From Gyrodactylus bullatarudis (lineage: Eukaryota > Platyhelminthes > Monogenea > Gyrodactylidea > Gyrodactylidae): DNA of 64,000 nucleotides. The DNA lies in assembly GCA_012064415.1 (NCBI GenBank), contig SSNU01000061.1:186001-250000 (forward strand), in the 5' to 3' direction. The notes below the pieces were generated by a model that did not search any database, was not told the origin of the DNA, and was given only the letters and a program-made list of their open reading frames with translations. Positions 11,495 to 21,646 of this stretch are shown piece after piece (positions within the stretch are counted from its first letter, which is position 1; each line of letters opens with the position of its first letter). The position numbers and the translations under genes were made by a program.

Positions 11495-11535
11495 TCGGAC
11501 TTGGGTGGCTAATGAGTTTCGCAACCAACTGTACT
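11495..11535 (-). repeat. Tc1/mariner-type terminal repeat, solitary copy a
   Basis: On the minus strand it reads TACAGTTGGTTGCGAAAC, then a CTCATTAGCCACCC-like run. Similar sequences occur at 20,020-20,048, 20,893-20,935 and 35,262-35,300. The TA-CAGT start and about 30-bp length are typical of Tc1-like ends. No partner end was found nearby. Confidence 0.5.
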
Positions 11536-11703
11536 TGAGGATTCGTAAAATGATTTTCTTTCAATTTCGATAAAGAATAAATCACTTCTCCGCATCATTA
11601 ATGAAAATATAGTGGAAGATAATGATCAGTTTTAGTCTTCCAAAAACTAATTCTTTTCTTCAACTATTTAATGAGGAACTATTAAGAGGACAAGTGAATA
11701 TGT

Positions 11704-11748
11704 AGTTATAAAGCTTTTATTTCACCAGATCTCGTCAGACTCTTACAC
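11704..11748 (-). ncRNA. Hammerhead-ribozyme-like motif, family A copy 1
   Basis: On the minus strand: CTGACGA, an 8-nt stem II position, GAAA, then a near-palindromic TAAAAGCTTTA hairpin as stem III. Next come U-A and ACT, which can pair with AGT before the core, leaving only 3 bp of stem I. The core fits the CUGANGA...GAAA consensus. Upstream TATAAATAT and GTCGGTGTAAG are shared with the copy at 12.07 kb. Stem II is almost absent, so activity is doubtful. Confidence 0.45.
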
Positions 11749-12068
11749 CGACTTGATATTTATACAGAAAATTAGTACCATGGTCCCCCAGAATGACAAC
11801 CAGCACAGACGTAGGAATTAGTAGAGCTCGTTTCTTTTCACAACCAGAAACATCCACCCCATCAAGGAAAAGAAACGCATCAATATCGCCCCAGCAACAA
11901 AAAGGAAAAAGATCCCGAACAACAACAAGACCATAAATGATTACTTCAAGCCGAATACATGAGGAACACATTTCAATCCCATTGGCAAATCGAAGGTGAA
12001 TGAAAGCGATTGGTCAGAATGGAGCAATGTACTTTATTAAAAATTATGTATAAATATTACGTGTCGGT

Positions 12069-12116
12069 GTAAGGTCTGATGAGAACCGACGAAAATAAAA
12101 GCTTTTATTCACCTTA
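12069..12116 (+). ncRNA. Hammerhead-ribozyme-like motif (type I order), family A copy 2
   Basis: Order: TAAGGT (12070-12075), CTGATGA (12076-12082), 8 nt (12083-12090), GAAA (12091-12094), a hairpin in ATAAAAGCTTTTAT (12095-12108), then T-C and ACCTTA (12111-12116). TAAGGT and ACCTTA pair perfectly as stem I, and stem III pairs with an AGCT loop. The predicted cut lies after C12110. All core bases are canonical. The weak point is stem II, which can form one G-C pair at most. An alternative GTCGGT/ACCGAC pairing is also possible. Confidence 0.6.
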
Positions 12117-12139
12117 AACTCGTCGTTCTACTAACCAGC

Positions 12140-12259
12140 ATGACTAGCAGTCAGCAACAAGCAAACATTTTCCAAGAAATAAGGCAGCTTATGACCAGAA
12201 AAGAGAAAATTAGTACATCTATGGAATCCTCTGATTGGTTGATCAGGTTCAACTTTTGA
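12140..12259 (+). other. Short reading frame downstream of the hammerhead motif
   Basis: ATG at 12140 starts a 39-codon frame beginning MTSSQQQANIFQEIRQLM and ending at TGA 12257. The same peptide segment (SQQQ-NIFQEIR) is readable after the hammerhead copy at 62.7 kb, so it belongs to the repeat and not to a host gene. It may be the start of a retroelement ORF that has decayed here. Confidence 0.4.
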
Positions 12260-12689
12260 GTTGATATTGACGAGGTGAGGTAGGAATGCTGCAATTCTTT
12301 TGAAAAGAATCTTTTCTAATAAAAATTATAACCCAAGGTAATCGGTATAAAGTTCAGAGATGACCTTGTAAACGTTTAAAATTACATTCTCAACAAGTCT
12401 AATGGACTTTATCATCTAATCTTCAGGAATTGAGACAGACGTCTGATTTATACCTGCAAAAGTAAGTCAAATGTATAGATTTTGATGTTTGTTTTAATGA
12501 TTTTAACTGAAAAAACTGCAAGTATAAAGGAAATGTTTTGCAGTAATCAAGATTCAAATCAATATGTACCTTGAGCTTGGAAATTCAGTGAGTATTGGTA
12601 ATCACCAATACTAGTAAATGTGGAATATTGTCTTTCAGATTACAGTGTTGGTTTATAAAAAATACAGATTATATATAGAGAATATTGGA

Positions 12690-12800
12690 CTAATCTTTAG
12701 AACATTCGCCCTCTCTTGTTTTGCAGTAATTTTTCTGAGAGACAAAGAGACTAAGGGCTTTTTAACATCGATAAAATGAAAACGAACCCCATGAACCATG
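12690..12800 (-). repeat. Dispersed element E, copy 2
   Basis: Reverse complement of part of 7,430-7,515 (shared AAGAGGGCGAA-like edge and CTAAGGGCTTTTTAACATCG). No coding content. Confidence 0.5.
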
Positions 12801-13285
12801 TTCGTAGCGAAAAAATTTCTCGATTTGGCCTTAGTTGGGCCGTAATCTCGGTCATAACCGAAATAGTGGCTGACCAATCGGAACACGTAAGCTTGCTTCT
12901 CGTTGGTCCAATCTAAGCTTCAATTTCTTCGTCTTCATACAAAAATAAAAGCTTTTTCGAATTCTAGGACACACTGCGTAGCGAGTTCGGATCAGCTAGT
13001 TATTATTATTTCGACTAGAGTTGTTACCAAATCTTGGAACACTGAATGGTTTAATTAAAATTCAATGTAAAAAAACCCCGGCTCCTATTGATTTTTATAG
13101 ATACCATAATAATTTTGAATGTTCCTACATGTTCTTGTTATCTTGTAGGTAAGTGGCTCAACTCAATTGATTTTACTAGCTTGTTACAATGCAAGTTGAG
13201 ATGGTGTAAGAAAAAAGAGTGAAAATTCATAAATTTCAATATCTCTCTCATTGTAGATAATCTTTTTCCTGGAGTCTTCTCAAAC

Positions 13286-13675
13286 ATGTCTAATTTGGCT
13301 ACTGTAAACAATGAGGTAGTTGAATCATTTAGGTTATTTCATTAACTCTAGGATGATCTCAAAGAGTATTTCGATAAGAAAGAACTTGTTGTAATCCTTG
13401 TCCATGATCCAAATGATTCCAAGAGTCAGGAATACTTTGAAAGTTTCGAGGCTATCACTGCTGACCGTGAGGAGGAATTATTCATACAAATTGATGGAAC
13501 AACCAACCAAGATTTAGTCGACTTTTTATCCGTGAAACAATTCCCGACTACCATCATCTATAAAGGAAGTAAGAAGAAGGAATCCTATAAGGGATCCGAT
13601 ATCAACAAGTTCCTGGATATTCTCAAGAAACAGGAGGAAGGAGTCCTATCTAAATTAAGCAAACGACTGTTCTAG
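13286..13675 (+). CDS. Thioredoxin-like protein without active-site cysteines (cluster gene 1)
   Basis: Two exons (13286-13315, 13352-13675) separated by a 36-bp intron encode 117 residues. The fold can be followed: LVVILV strand, then HDPNDSKSQ where WCxxC should be, a QIDG strand, and the cis-proline segment QFPTTIIYKG. Thioredoxins swap disulfides with the CxxC pair; here both cysteines are gone, so a redox role is unlikely and binding or a scaffold role is possible. The intron falls after codon 10, matching the position in the five neighbouring paralogues. It has the longest C-terminal tail of the set (KKQEEGVLSKLSKRLF). Confidence 0.7.
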
Positions 13676-14017
13676 AGTGAGGTGAATTATTTTTCGAGAT
13701 AAGAGTTTTGAATTTTTATCAATAAATTTATTAAATTTCTAATTCTTCATTTTTCAGCCTAGGCTTAGATGAAATTTACTCAAGCGATATTGCTGAGATT
13801 GAAGATTTTGTATAAAGATTTTTAACCCTGAACATTTTGAGACCCTGAAAACGGCTGTCTATTTTATCTCAAGAGATAACTCCAGAGTGATCACATTCTC
13901 GAATTAACCTTTCGCAAACATCTGGTCAAAAGAAATTTCACTAGTTTGTGAACAGAATAAAAAGATTAAAAATAAATGAACGAAAATAAATGTACTTTAA
14001 AATGAAAATTTGAAAAA

Positions 14018-14366
14018 TCAATAATATTCTTGTAAAACCAAATTCATAACCTGCTTGAGTTGTGTAATTGATGGTCCGTTAACTCTTGCAATTTCATATT
14101 CGTCCTTGAGTATGGCGAAAGTAGGCGCTATCCGAACATCAAAATCGGAAGAGATTTTCGAGAACTTCTCGACATCAATGATGAGAAATCGAATTTGCGG
14201 ATAGCTCTGTTGAAGTTTTTCATAAACTTTAGCAGTCTTCCGACAGGCTTTGATTCTTTCAAGATGGAACTTCACCACAACGAAATCACTCGATCTTATC
14301 TCGCGAAGAAAATGATTCTACAACTTCAACATGTTTACTACTTACTTCATTTTCAACTTCAACCAT
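14018..14366 (-). CDS. Thioredoxin-like protein with one cysteine (cluster gene 2)
   Basis: Two exons (14366-14346 and 14317-14018) with a 28-bp intron give 106 residues. After the strand FVVVKF comes HLERIKACRK in place of the WCxxC loop, so at most one active-site cysteine remains, and shifted. The central strand (RFLIIDVEKF) and cis-proline segment (RIAPTFAILKDEYE) are clear. Start is set by the short first exon MVEVENE, which matches the pattern of the paralogues. The closest in feel is cluster gene 6 (both have ILKDE). Confidence 0.7.
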
Positions 14367-16187
14367 GCTATTGAATTTCAATAGAGTGAGAATTCGATGA
14401 ATTTCAACAATCCGATTAATTAATCAGGAAAATTGAATCAAATCATTAGATTTTCTCTCAGTGTATTATCGACTTACATTTAAATACTTTCCAGTGAACA
14501 AAATTACAGTAGATGAAAAGAATTTCGATATTTCACCATGAAAGGAACTTTAAATTAATTTATAAATTAGGTTCTCACAAAGATACAATTCCTATAATAG
14601 GAAGTCACATAGTTTTTTACTAGTTAGATGGATTGACTTTCAAGGCTGAAGGCCAAGCTTTGAATCCTGGCTTACACTGTATATATAGCAAATCAAATTA
14701 GATGTTTTAAGAATGTGTTGTGAAAAAACTTTTACATCTGTTACAGATTTACAAAGTACTGTACGATGTAATGTAGTATGAAGTAACTTACGAATAGCAA
14801 AAATAAAAGTCTTTTTCTGCTCCCCCTACATCTTTCAAAAACGACAGATATTAAAGACAAAAAAACCTATTCACTTGTACATCTGTTTACACTAAACTCC
14901 CTATAAAATGTATGAGCTGAAAATCCGAAGGGTAAAAATTATAAATATAATGTACTTACTCATAAGTATTTTGATATTAAATTTTAAAAATCGAAAATAA
15001 AAAATTATAATTCTATGATTATATATATATTTGATCAATCGAATTAATTGATTCTACTCTCTCCAGGTGATCTAAAAAATTCTCTTCACTATTCTTGAAG
15101 CTATTTCGCTTTCTTTCTCCAAAGAGTTTATCATCATCATCATCATCATATTTGGATCAGTTCTTTCTCGTGAGGACATGTAATGTATTCTCTTCTACTC
15201 TCAATCAAGGAATTGCACTTTATTAAATGTTTAGATGATATCTATTTCATCTTCTCAATTTTTTACTATCTTGATATTAATTTTATTTGATCGATTGACT
15301 CATTTATCAAAAGAGAGAAAGTATCTGTGAAAGATTGTAAACAATTAAATTGTAAATCAATCAAACAATTGAAAAGAAGTTACAAAGAAATCTAGTAAAA
15401 TGAATCTAGACTACTCTAAACACTCATTCTATTTATGAATATGTTTCTTTTCTTTTAAAGAAAGAAATAATATAATTTTTCTTATAGGCAATAGCTACTT
15501 GAAGAACTAGTTGGGTTCAAAATTACAAGCTACAATTTCACTATCAATCCTGTAATTCAAATTTTATATTTTTCTATGAAATAAGAAAGAAGCTTTACCA
15601 TAATTTTAGATGCTTTTAGACAATAAACCTGTTATTCAAAAAAAAATTTTTTTCAACCCTGTTTTTGATCCATAATCTGAGATCTGATCTTGATCGAAAA
15701 AAATTTTTTTCTTGCTGAATTGATCTTTATCTACCCCTCTCTTACCGAGGTATCATTTATTTGGTTCGCAATAAAAAAATAACTAAGAAAATCGTATTTT
15801 TTAAAACTTTTTTAACTTCAGCATCAAATCTAAGGCGAAGACTATTTCCAGAACAGCTTTATATTCATCTAATCTAACAGGTTGGAGATTGTCTTCTCAC
15901 ACCTAGATGTTAGAATTCGGATGAGCAAGTGTCAATTCCATGAGAGAGACAAAAAATATTCAACTCATGGTGGCAGATGTGGACGCGTTTCATTCTTATT
16001 TGGACTCATCAGTAAACCATAACTAATATCTAACTCGGGTCTTCAACGTCCCATAGTTTTCACCCTTCACATTCACACTTGTTGATATGAATAATTACAA
16101 TGTAGAATTTTACAAATTTTTTCAGATTATAATAACAAATGAAATGTAATTGAAATTGAGATTTATTCCCAAATGGTTAAATAACCA
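14367..16187. other. Intergenic, one hammerhead-like remnant
   Basis: AT-rich spacer between thioredoxin-like genes 2 and 3. It holds the family B hammerhead-like remnant near 16.0 kb and a short CAT run at about 15,131-15,150. No gene seen. Confidence 0.5.
15975..16035 (-). ncRNA. Hammerhead-like remnant, family B copy 1
   Basis: On the minus strand: CTGATGA (16012-16006), GTCCAAATAAGAAT as a partly paired stem II, GAAA (15991-15988), then CGCGTC. The canonical core, the GTCC start of stem II and GAAACGCGTC closely follow the schistosome-type hammerhead. Stem II has lost pairs and stem I pairs poorly, so this is probably a decayed copy. It shares flanks with the motif at 37.2 kb. Confidence 0.55.
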
Positions 16188-16531
16188 CTAGAGTTCCTTG
16201 ATTTTCTTCCCCAATTCAATGTAATCTGTGCCAACAACAAACGACTTTTTAATTCTCCCCTTGTACAGGCACAGAGTTGGAACACTGTTGATGGAAAATT
16301 CTTTCCTTGCTGACTTTACCTTGTCCAGGTCAACTTTGTAAAATTTTATCTTTGGATTCTCACTGGACACCTTTTCAATTTGTTGAGCAAAACTGTCGCA
16401 GGCTGGACACCAAGTCGCATAGAATTCAACAACTTTAACTTCGTCGTTGTCGAGAATTTGCTTTAAGCGTTCCTTTAAAGAAGAATGAAAAAATCACATT
16501 CATTTACCTGCGAGTCTATTGACGTGATCAT
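16188..16531 (-). CDS. Thioredoxin with intact WCPAC site (cluster gene 3)
   Basis: Exons 16531-16508 and 16472-16188, with a 35-bp intron, encode 102 residues, the normal length of thioredoxin. VVEFYATWCPACDSFAQQ has the full redox motif (WCPAC, against the usual WCGPC). The DxDK strand (KFYKVDLDKVKSA), cis-proline site (INSVPTLCLYKG) and C-terminal G-x-D segment are present. A working dithiol-disulfide protein of the cytosol or nucleus is expected. Two of the six cluster genes keep both cysteines, this one and gene 5. Confidence 0.85.
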
Positions 16532-16972
16532 TTTCGATTAAAACCTGAAAGATTAACCAAGTTGGTTATCACACAAAAATTAATATAATTTAACCACTAA
16601 TATCTGATGTTATGTAATAGTATACTACATAATATGAAATGAAATGTTTCAAACGATATCTCTTCCTTCTATTCTCATTGATGAGAAATGTTTATTCTAA
16701 TTTCTTAATAAAGAGAGAGACATTGAATGAAAGGCTATATAGTTGGACTACACTCTATTTCTTGATGTAATTTCTACATTTGATGTGTTGTATTTGAAGT
16801 AGAGTGAATGAATAAAGAATTTGAGAAATAGAATTTCTTTCAATTTTTTATTTTGATTTTTTCTTTCTGTGAAATGAATCATTGAAATGTTGCATGTTCT
16901 TTTATTCCAAATGAGTTTTGGAGAGAAATAAGAAAGCAATCCAGTTACAAGTCTAGACCCCCCCATTTTCAC

Positions 16973-17164
16973 ATGAATCTCGATGAAGATATTGAATCAG
17001 TTCAAGCTTTTTTGAGACTAAAATATCTTATCCACAAAATGGTTTTTTCTTTCTACGAACAACTCACAAGAGTACATACTACTAGACTAGGACGAAATTT
17101 TTCTTCCGAACAACTAACTTTTCTGATAAAATTTATTACTCAGATCATGTTTGCATATTTTTAA
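16973..17164 (+). CDS. Unidentified small open frame
   Basis: ATG-started frame of 63 codons with a protein-like composition (start MNLDEDIESVQAFLRLKYL, middle YEQLTRVHTTRLGRN). A second protein-like stretch follows at about 17,200-17,397 in broken frames (segments EYIYEGPLDDKITIFE and SIEWEDFWDFG). Together they could be the remains of one gene or transposase-like ORF. I recognise no family. Could be chance. Confidence 0.25.
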   Translation: MNLDEDIESVQAFLRLKYLIHKMVFSFYEQLTRVHTTRLGRNFSSEQLTFLIKFITQIMFAYF

Positions 17165-17479
17165 AGAGTGAAAATCATTTCCCTATTTATCCACAATATC
17201 CCACACACATGATAAAACAACGGAATATATATATGAAGGCCCTCTTGATGATAAGATTACTATTTTTGAACATAAAACCCAAGAAATCCATTGAATGGGA
17301 AGATTTTTGGGATTTTGGTGATTGCGTAGTAAAAAATTCATTGAAAAATGAGCGGCAATTAGAAGAATTCTGGATTTTTGAGTGGGCAAAAATCTAATTT
17401 CCCATTTACTGTGCTCAAATTTGACCGAACCAATTAGAGGATTTTATTTAACATTTTATCTAATATCAACCTGTATCTG

Positions 17480-17515
17480 GTCGGTGTTAAAGTCTGATGA
17501 GATAAGCCTTATCAT
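17480..17515 (+). ncRNA. Hammerhead-like remnant, family A copy 3
   Basis: GTCGGTGTTAAAGT precedes CTGATGA (17494-17500), followed by GATAAG/CTTATC, a well-paired stem II. The GAAA expected next is ATTT, so the motif is broken. The upstream GTCGGTGT ties it to the copies at 11.7, 12.07 and 62.7 kb. Confidence 0.4.
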
Positions 17516-18040
17516 TTGTTTTCTGTGAAAAAACCTATATTTTTTTCCAAACAGTCCAAAGCACAAATATAATGATGGCCAATTTGAATTTTTTCTAAAT
17601 TTTGACATTTTATCGGCTTACTTTATCTGGACAATAACTCTTCTTGTCACATTGCTCCATTATTCTCTTGTGAATGACTTGTCAGTTCTCCAAAAGAAGT
17701 TGAGATTCGGAATCAGTTATTCTAGTAGGGCTTAAAATTTCCTAGTTTGTGTGGGACATGAAGAGATAAGCAAAAATGTTGAAGATGTCGCAAATTTGCA
17801 TTCCCTAAATGGCGCTTTTGGATTTTAATTTCTAGTCTTACTGAATTATTGACTGCAAGGCTATAAAATATTTTCTTGTTGGTTTTAAAAAGTATTTTTT
17901 TGGACTTACCTCCAAAAATTCATGTCAGGAAAAACCCAATCTTTTCTTCCTGGTAGTCTAGAAAGTCGAAAGTAACTAGATTAACAGTATCTAACATACA
18001 ATGGAATCAGAATAAACCTGTAAATAAATCTCAATTGTGA

Positions 18041-18229
18041 ATGATGATTTTCTTATCGCGGTTGTTAAGTATTCTGCTAACTTTGATCTACGATCATGTA
18101 AAATTGATCAGTTGCACGGAAATCAACAAAGTTCTAAAAAGGGGTAATCTGGCCTGTATTCGCAATAAACCTATTGATTTTTCTTCTTCTTTGAACTTTA
18201 AGTTTACTGCTTGTATTAAACTTACCTAA
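18041..18229 (+). CDS. Possible small secreted-type frame
   Basis: A 62-codon frame with a hydrophobic start (MMIFLSRLLSILLTLI) like a signal peptide, then a short basic region with four cysteines. No family recognised and no flanking exon found; it may be chance. Confidence 0.2.
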   Translation: MMIFLSRLLSILLTLIYDHVKLISCTEINKVLKRGNLACIRNKPIDFSSSLNFKFTACIKLT

Positions 18230-18470
18230 AACATTGATCAATTTCTGTATCTTAAACACTATCAAACCTTGAAATTATAATTTAAGGTTTCTCAAAATAT
18301 GAAATATTTTTAGTATTGCAAAGATAATAACTGTCATTGATCATTTTTCAAGGGGATTATCTAAACTTTAAAAAAAAGTTTCAAATCTTCGTTTATGGTT
18401 GATGAAAATTGACGTCAAATAGATTAAAATTTATGAAATTTTATTGAATTTAAAAAATGGTTCCACCTAG

Positions 18471-18816
18471 CTAAGAGTTTTCCTCAAGGGCTTTTTTCAA
18501 TTTAGCTGAGTCTGTTCCGAAAATGTCAGCAATTTTCTCTCGTCCTATAAATACAAGGAATGTGGGTACACTTTCAATTCCGAATTGTCGACGAGCTGGC
18601 TTAACTTTATCAAGGTCCACTCGGTAGAATCTGAATCCAGGAAAGTCTTGAACTAATTTATCCACTGTTGATGTAAACTTCACTGCCGGCTCACAGTACG
18701 ACACTAAGAATTCAATCACTTTCCTTTCATTATTCTCAATAATCTTTGTTAATTCTTCCTTGTATTATAAATAGGAAATTATCATTAACTCGACTTACAA
18801 TTGACGAAACGTTCAT
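18471..18816 (-). CDS. Thioredoxin-like protein with YCEPA site (cluster gene 4)
   Basis: Exons 18816-18799 and 18758-18471 (40-bp intron) give 101 residues. VIEFLVSYCEPAVKF keeps the first active-site cysteine but the tryptophan is tyrosine and the second cysteine is replaced by alanine, so a monothiol mechanism or loss of activity is expected. The rest is close to cluster gene 3: FRFYRVDLDKVKPARRQFG and IESVPTFLVFIG. This similarity suggests genes 3 and 4 are a recent tandem pair on the same strand. Confidence 0.75.
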
Positions 18817-19147
18817 TTTAAAAGTGTCTTCTCTAAAAGTGCAAACTGAAAGTTGATGATTTATTGAGAACTATAATGAGAAATAGCTACCAGGAGTTTA
18901 ATTTAACCATCTCAGTTTGCAACCAACCGACGAATTATAATCGAGAATTTATTTTTTTCTTCTGGCTCAATCTACCTTCTTATTTATCGCATGCAAACAT
19001 GAATTTTTACTTGTATCATCGTCATCATTCTTAACCGTACTGATTACTTGTATTGTGCATCTGCATTTTATTCTTCTTTCAACTAGACTAATCAAGAACT
19101 TGGACATGGAAACTATTTGTTTATTAATAAAAAACGTTTTTTACATT

Positions 19148-19506
19148 CTAAGCTGACTTTAGCTTTTGAACAGCCTCTTTAATTTCAGTAACCTTTGCTC
19201 CCCTAACCGTAGAGACAACTCCCTTGTTTTTAATGAGAACAAAGAAAGGAACTGCTTTAACATCATATTTCTTTTTTAAATCCTTGAATTTATCAACATC
19301 AATTTCCACAAAGACAACGTCTGAGTTAGTTTTAACCAAATCAGTGATGGTACCCAAGATTTTATCACATGCTCTACACCAAGTTGCAAAGAACTTCAAG
19401 ACGACCAGCTTGTTTTTCTCCAAGATTGGATTGAAATCTTCCTGAAATAACAGAGGTTCCATTAAAACTAGAGGCTTACAATCTTTTCCAATTTTACCAG
19501 AGACAT
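19148..19506 (-). CDS. Thioredoxin with intact WCRAC site (cluster gene 5)
   Basis: Exons 19506-19480 (MSLVKLEKI) and 19441-19148 with a 38-bp intron; 106 residues. VVLKFFATWCRACDKI keeps both cysteines. The core strand VFVEIDVDKF and cis-proline AVPFFVLIK follow. A later in-frame ATG at 19462 lies in what I read as the intron; the upstream start is chosen because it restores the shared exon pattern (short first exon, then E-D/E-L) of the cluster. Expected to be redox-active. Confidence 0.8.
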
Positions 19507-19906
19507 CCTTCTCTATTACTTGCTTATTGTATATTTAGTAGAATTTTTATTACCTTGATATAGTATCTTGTCTATAAAGGACCATCAAACTCTATAGGTT
19601 ATGTGTAATAGATAATATATGTAGTTTGCCTAAGCAAAGCTTGGTAACCATGTAAAGTCATTGATTTTTATATATTGAGCAATAAGCATATACATGGTAA
19701 TACATTGATTTCCGTTGTCAGGCTTCAGTGAAGCTATTTGAGTAAATCTGAAAGAAATCTTAATCGTAATGAAATATTCCTACATTTTTTAATTATCCAA
19801 AGAAGTAAGTAAAATTGTTTGTTGTTTTTTGAGTTTTCTAATTGGTGAAATTTTAATATGTCAAGAGTAATGGTTCAACCAAGTTTCATAGCTAATTTAT
19901 AAAGAA

Positions 19907-20694
19907 ATGGTTGAATTATCAAATCAAGTAAGTGATAATTTCAGTACGAGATATCATCCTTTCCTATCGGAGGCTGACACTGTAGAAAAAGTTAACTCTT
20001 CCAAAAATTCTGCAATCTACAGTCGGTTGCGGAACTCATTCGCCAATCTTTTTCAAGAAGCCTTGATAAAATTTTTGATCTATTCATGTTATATTCCTAC
20101 TAAAATACACTTAATAACGTGTGAACCTTTTGAGATCAACAAAAAGTGTGGGTTGTCTAATGATGAAAGTTTTTACGGGAAGCCTTATCTTGCATAGTAA
20201 ATGCAATTTTTTGTTCCCACAACAAATAATGCATAGTCTCAGTTTAAGATTTTGGTTTCAATGTTACCGCCTACTTAAATGCTCTTGGGGTTTCTTTCGT
20301 ACTAGTTACGGTGGGACCTATTTTAAGCTGTAACATTGAACGAAAAAATAGTAGATAATAAGTTCAAGAAAATGTTAGTTAATCTTATACCTTTTTTCCA
20401 ATTAAGGAAGAATATTATGGAATAATAAAATCGAATTCTCATCATGTGATCCACATCTTTTACGCAGTTTGGTGTGAAACATCTATGAGTCTAAAAAGGC
20501 GCATCCTTGACCTGGAGAAGAAATTTGCTACAATGACATTTATATCTATTGATATTGATAAATTCAACAATATTTCAAGGGAAAACAAAGTCGTTAGAGT
20601 ACCTACAATCATTATCCTGAAAGATGAAAGAGAAGTTTGTCGCAGTAATCGAACAAAACTTCAAGATATAAGCGATATTTTGGATGGTCTGTAA
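19907..20694 (+). CDS. Thioredoxin-like protein with WCETS site (cluster gene 6), enlarged intron
   Basis: Exon 1 19907-19927 (MVELSNQ) and exon 2 20407-20694 join to 102 residues. HIFYAVWCETSMSLKRR keeps Trp-Cys but replaces the second cysteine with serine, a monothiol site. TFISIDIDKF and VRVPTIIILKDE mark the rest of the fold. The intron is 479 bp against 28-40 bp in the five paralogues; it starts with GTAAGTG and ends AATTAAG, and contains a Tc1-type terminal repeat at 20,020, so a transposon insertion explains the size. Exon 1 is short but its sequence and phase match cluster gene 2. Confidence 0.65.
20020..20048 (+). repeat. Tc1-type terminal repeat, copy b
   Basis: TACAGTCGGTTGCGGAACTC starts at about 20,018, inside the intron of thioredoxin-like gene 6. 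An oppositely oriented relative lies at 20,893-20,935. Confidence 0.5.
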
Positions 20695-20892
20695 TGAGAA
20701 TCTCTGTCTTCTTTGAATGGTTGCATTTTCAAAAAAGTTGACAATAATAAAAATTTATTTTTCTTAGAACATTTTCAGTGAGTTTTCAATGCTAAATCAG
20801 AGAGATTCACAAGGATTCAACATTCATAGGCAATTTTGTTACAGTGAATCTGTAAACTAATGTTAGTCCTAGTTAGCTAGCTAGGTAGTCTA

Positions 20893-20935
20893 AATACTCG
20901 GACTGGAGTGGTCAATAAGTTTCGCAACCGACTAT
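20893..20935 (-). repeat. Tc1-type terminal repeat, copy c
   Basis: Minus-strand read: AGTCGGTTGCGAAACTTATT, then GACCACTCCAGTCCGAGT. It faces copy b about 0.9 kb away, with thioredoxin exon 2 in between. Confidence 0.5.
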
Positions 20936-21565
20936 ATATCATCTGGCTTTTCACCCCTGTCAGGAGATTAGCTTTTGCAGTAAAGTTCTTCATAAAATTT
21001 GTCTCTAAAATAAATAAAGGAAATTCCTGTTCTGGAGACAATTTTCTGGCTCCATATTTTAAACTACTATATATGGAGTAAAATTTTCACCCCGTGAATC
21101 TGGCAATCCTAATAACTTGAGCTTAGACAATCATGAGCCTACAATCCCAACTGTTTTATTTAATTCACATCTGCATTTAATTTATCACAAATATTCAAAT
21201 TTTCACTTTTTTATTTTAGTTTTTGAGAATCGAAAGTTTTTTTTCAAAAGTAAACAATGCCAACAGGTGATAATATTCAAAATATGAGCAATTTCTTCAT
21301 CTAGTGTACCACAATCAAAAGAGGATCATTTAACAAAGAGAGATTTCAAACTGGTTGAGAGAGGACTTCTGTGTTTGACCATGGTTTGTGATAATGGAAA
21401 ATGTCATCGTGTGATCTAGAACACAATAGAAGAAGGGGAAGATTAGAGTACAGCACACTTTTTAAAACTATCAACATTACGATTCTCGAACAGATTTCAG
21501 CATTAAGCAAATCCAGAGGATTTTAAATATGTTAAAATCTATTCTCAAACCTATCTGAGAACAAA

Positions 21566-21646
21566 GGTAGAAATCCACTAAAAATACTCGAACATGGTGT
21601 GAAATCCAATTAAGGCAAGTACTGTACCCACTAAGCCATCCTGACG
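21566..21646 (-). repeat. tRNA-derived sequence (tRNA pseudogene or SINE head)
   Basis: On the minus strand, TGGCTTAGTGGGTAC looks like a pol III A box and GTTCGAGTA like a B box, about 35 bp apart. The acceptor-stem ends do not pair, so it is not a working tRNA. It is either a tRNA pseudogene or the head of a SINE. Confidence 0.4.

Larger units (their letters stand above)
11329..13285. other. Intergenic region with hammerhead-bearing repeats
   Basis: No host gene recognised. It contains a transposon end (11.5 kb), two diverging hammerhead-like motifs (11.7 and 12.07 kb), a short repeat-linked reading frame (12.14-12.26 kb) and a copy of element E (12.69-12.8 kb). Confidence 0.6.
16532..18470. 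other. Intergenic, small frames and a hammerhead-like remnant
   Basis: No confirmed gene. Small + strand frames lie at 16,973-17,164 and 18,041-18,229, and a family A hammerhead-like remnant near 17.5 kb. Confidence 0.4.

Noticed and set aside
15131..15150. CAT trinucleotide run as a meaningful microsatellite
   Set aside because: Only a few units long, which is expected by chance in AT-rich DNA.
19148..19462. Start of thioredoxin-like gene 5 at ATG 19,462
   Set aside because: The codons before the acceptor (MEPLLFQ) read as intron with a GTAAGC donor and TTTCAG acceptor; the upstream first exon restores the pattern of the paralogues.
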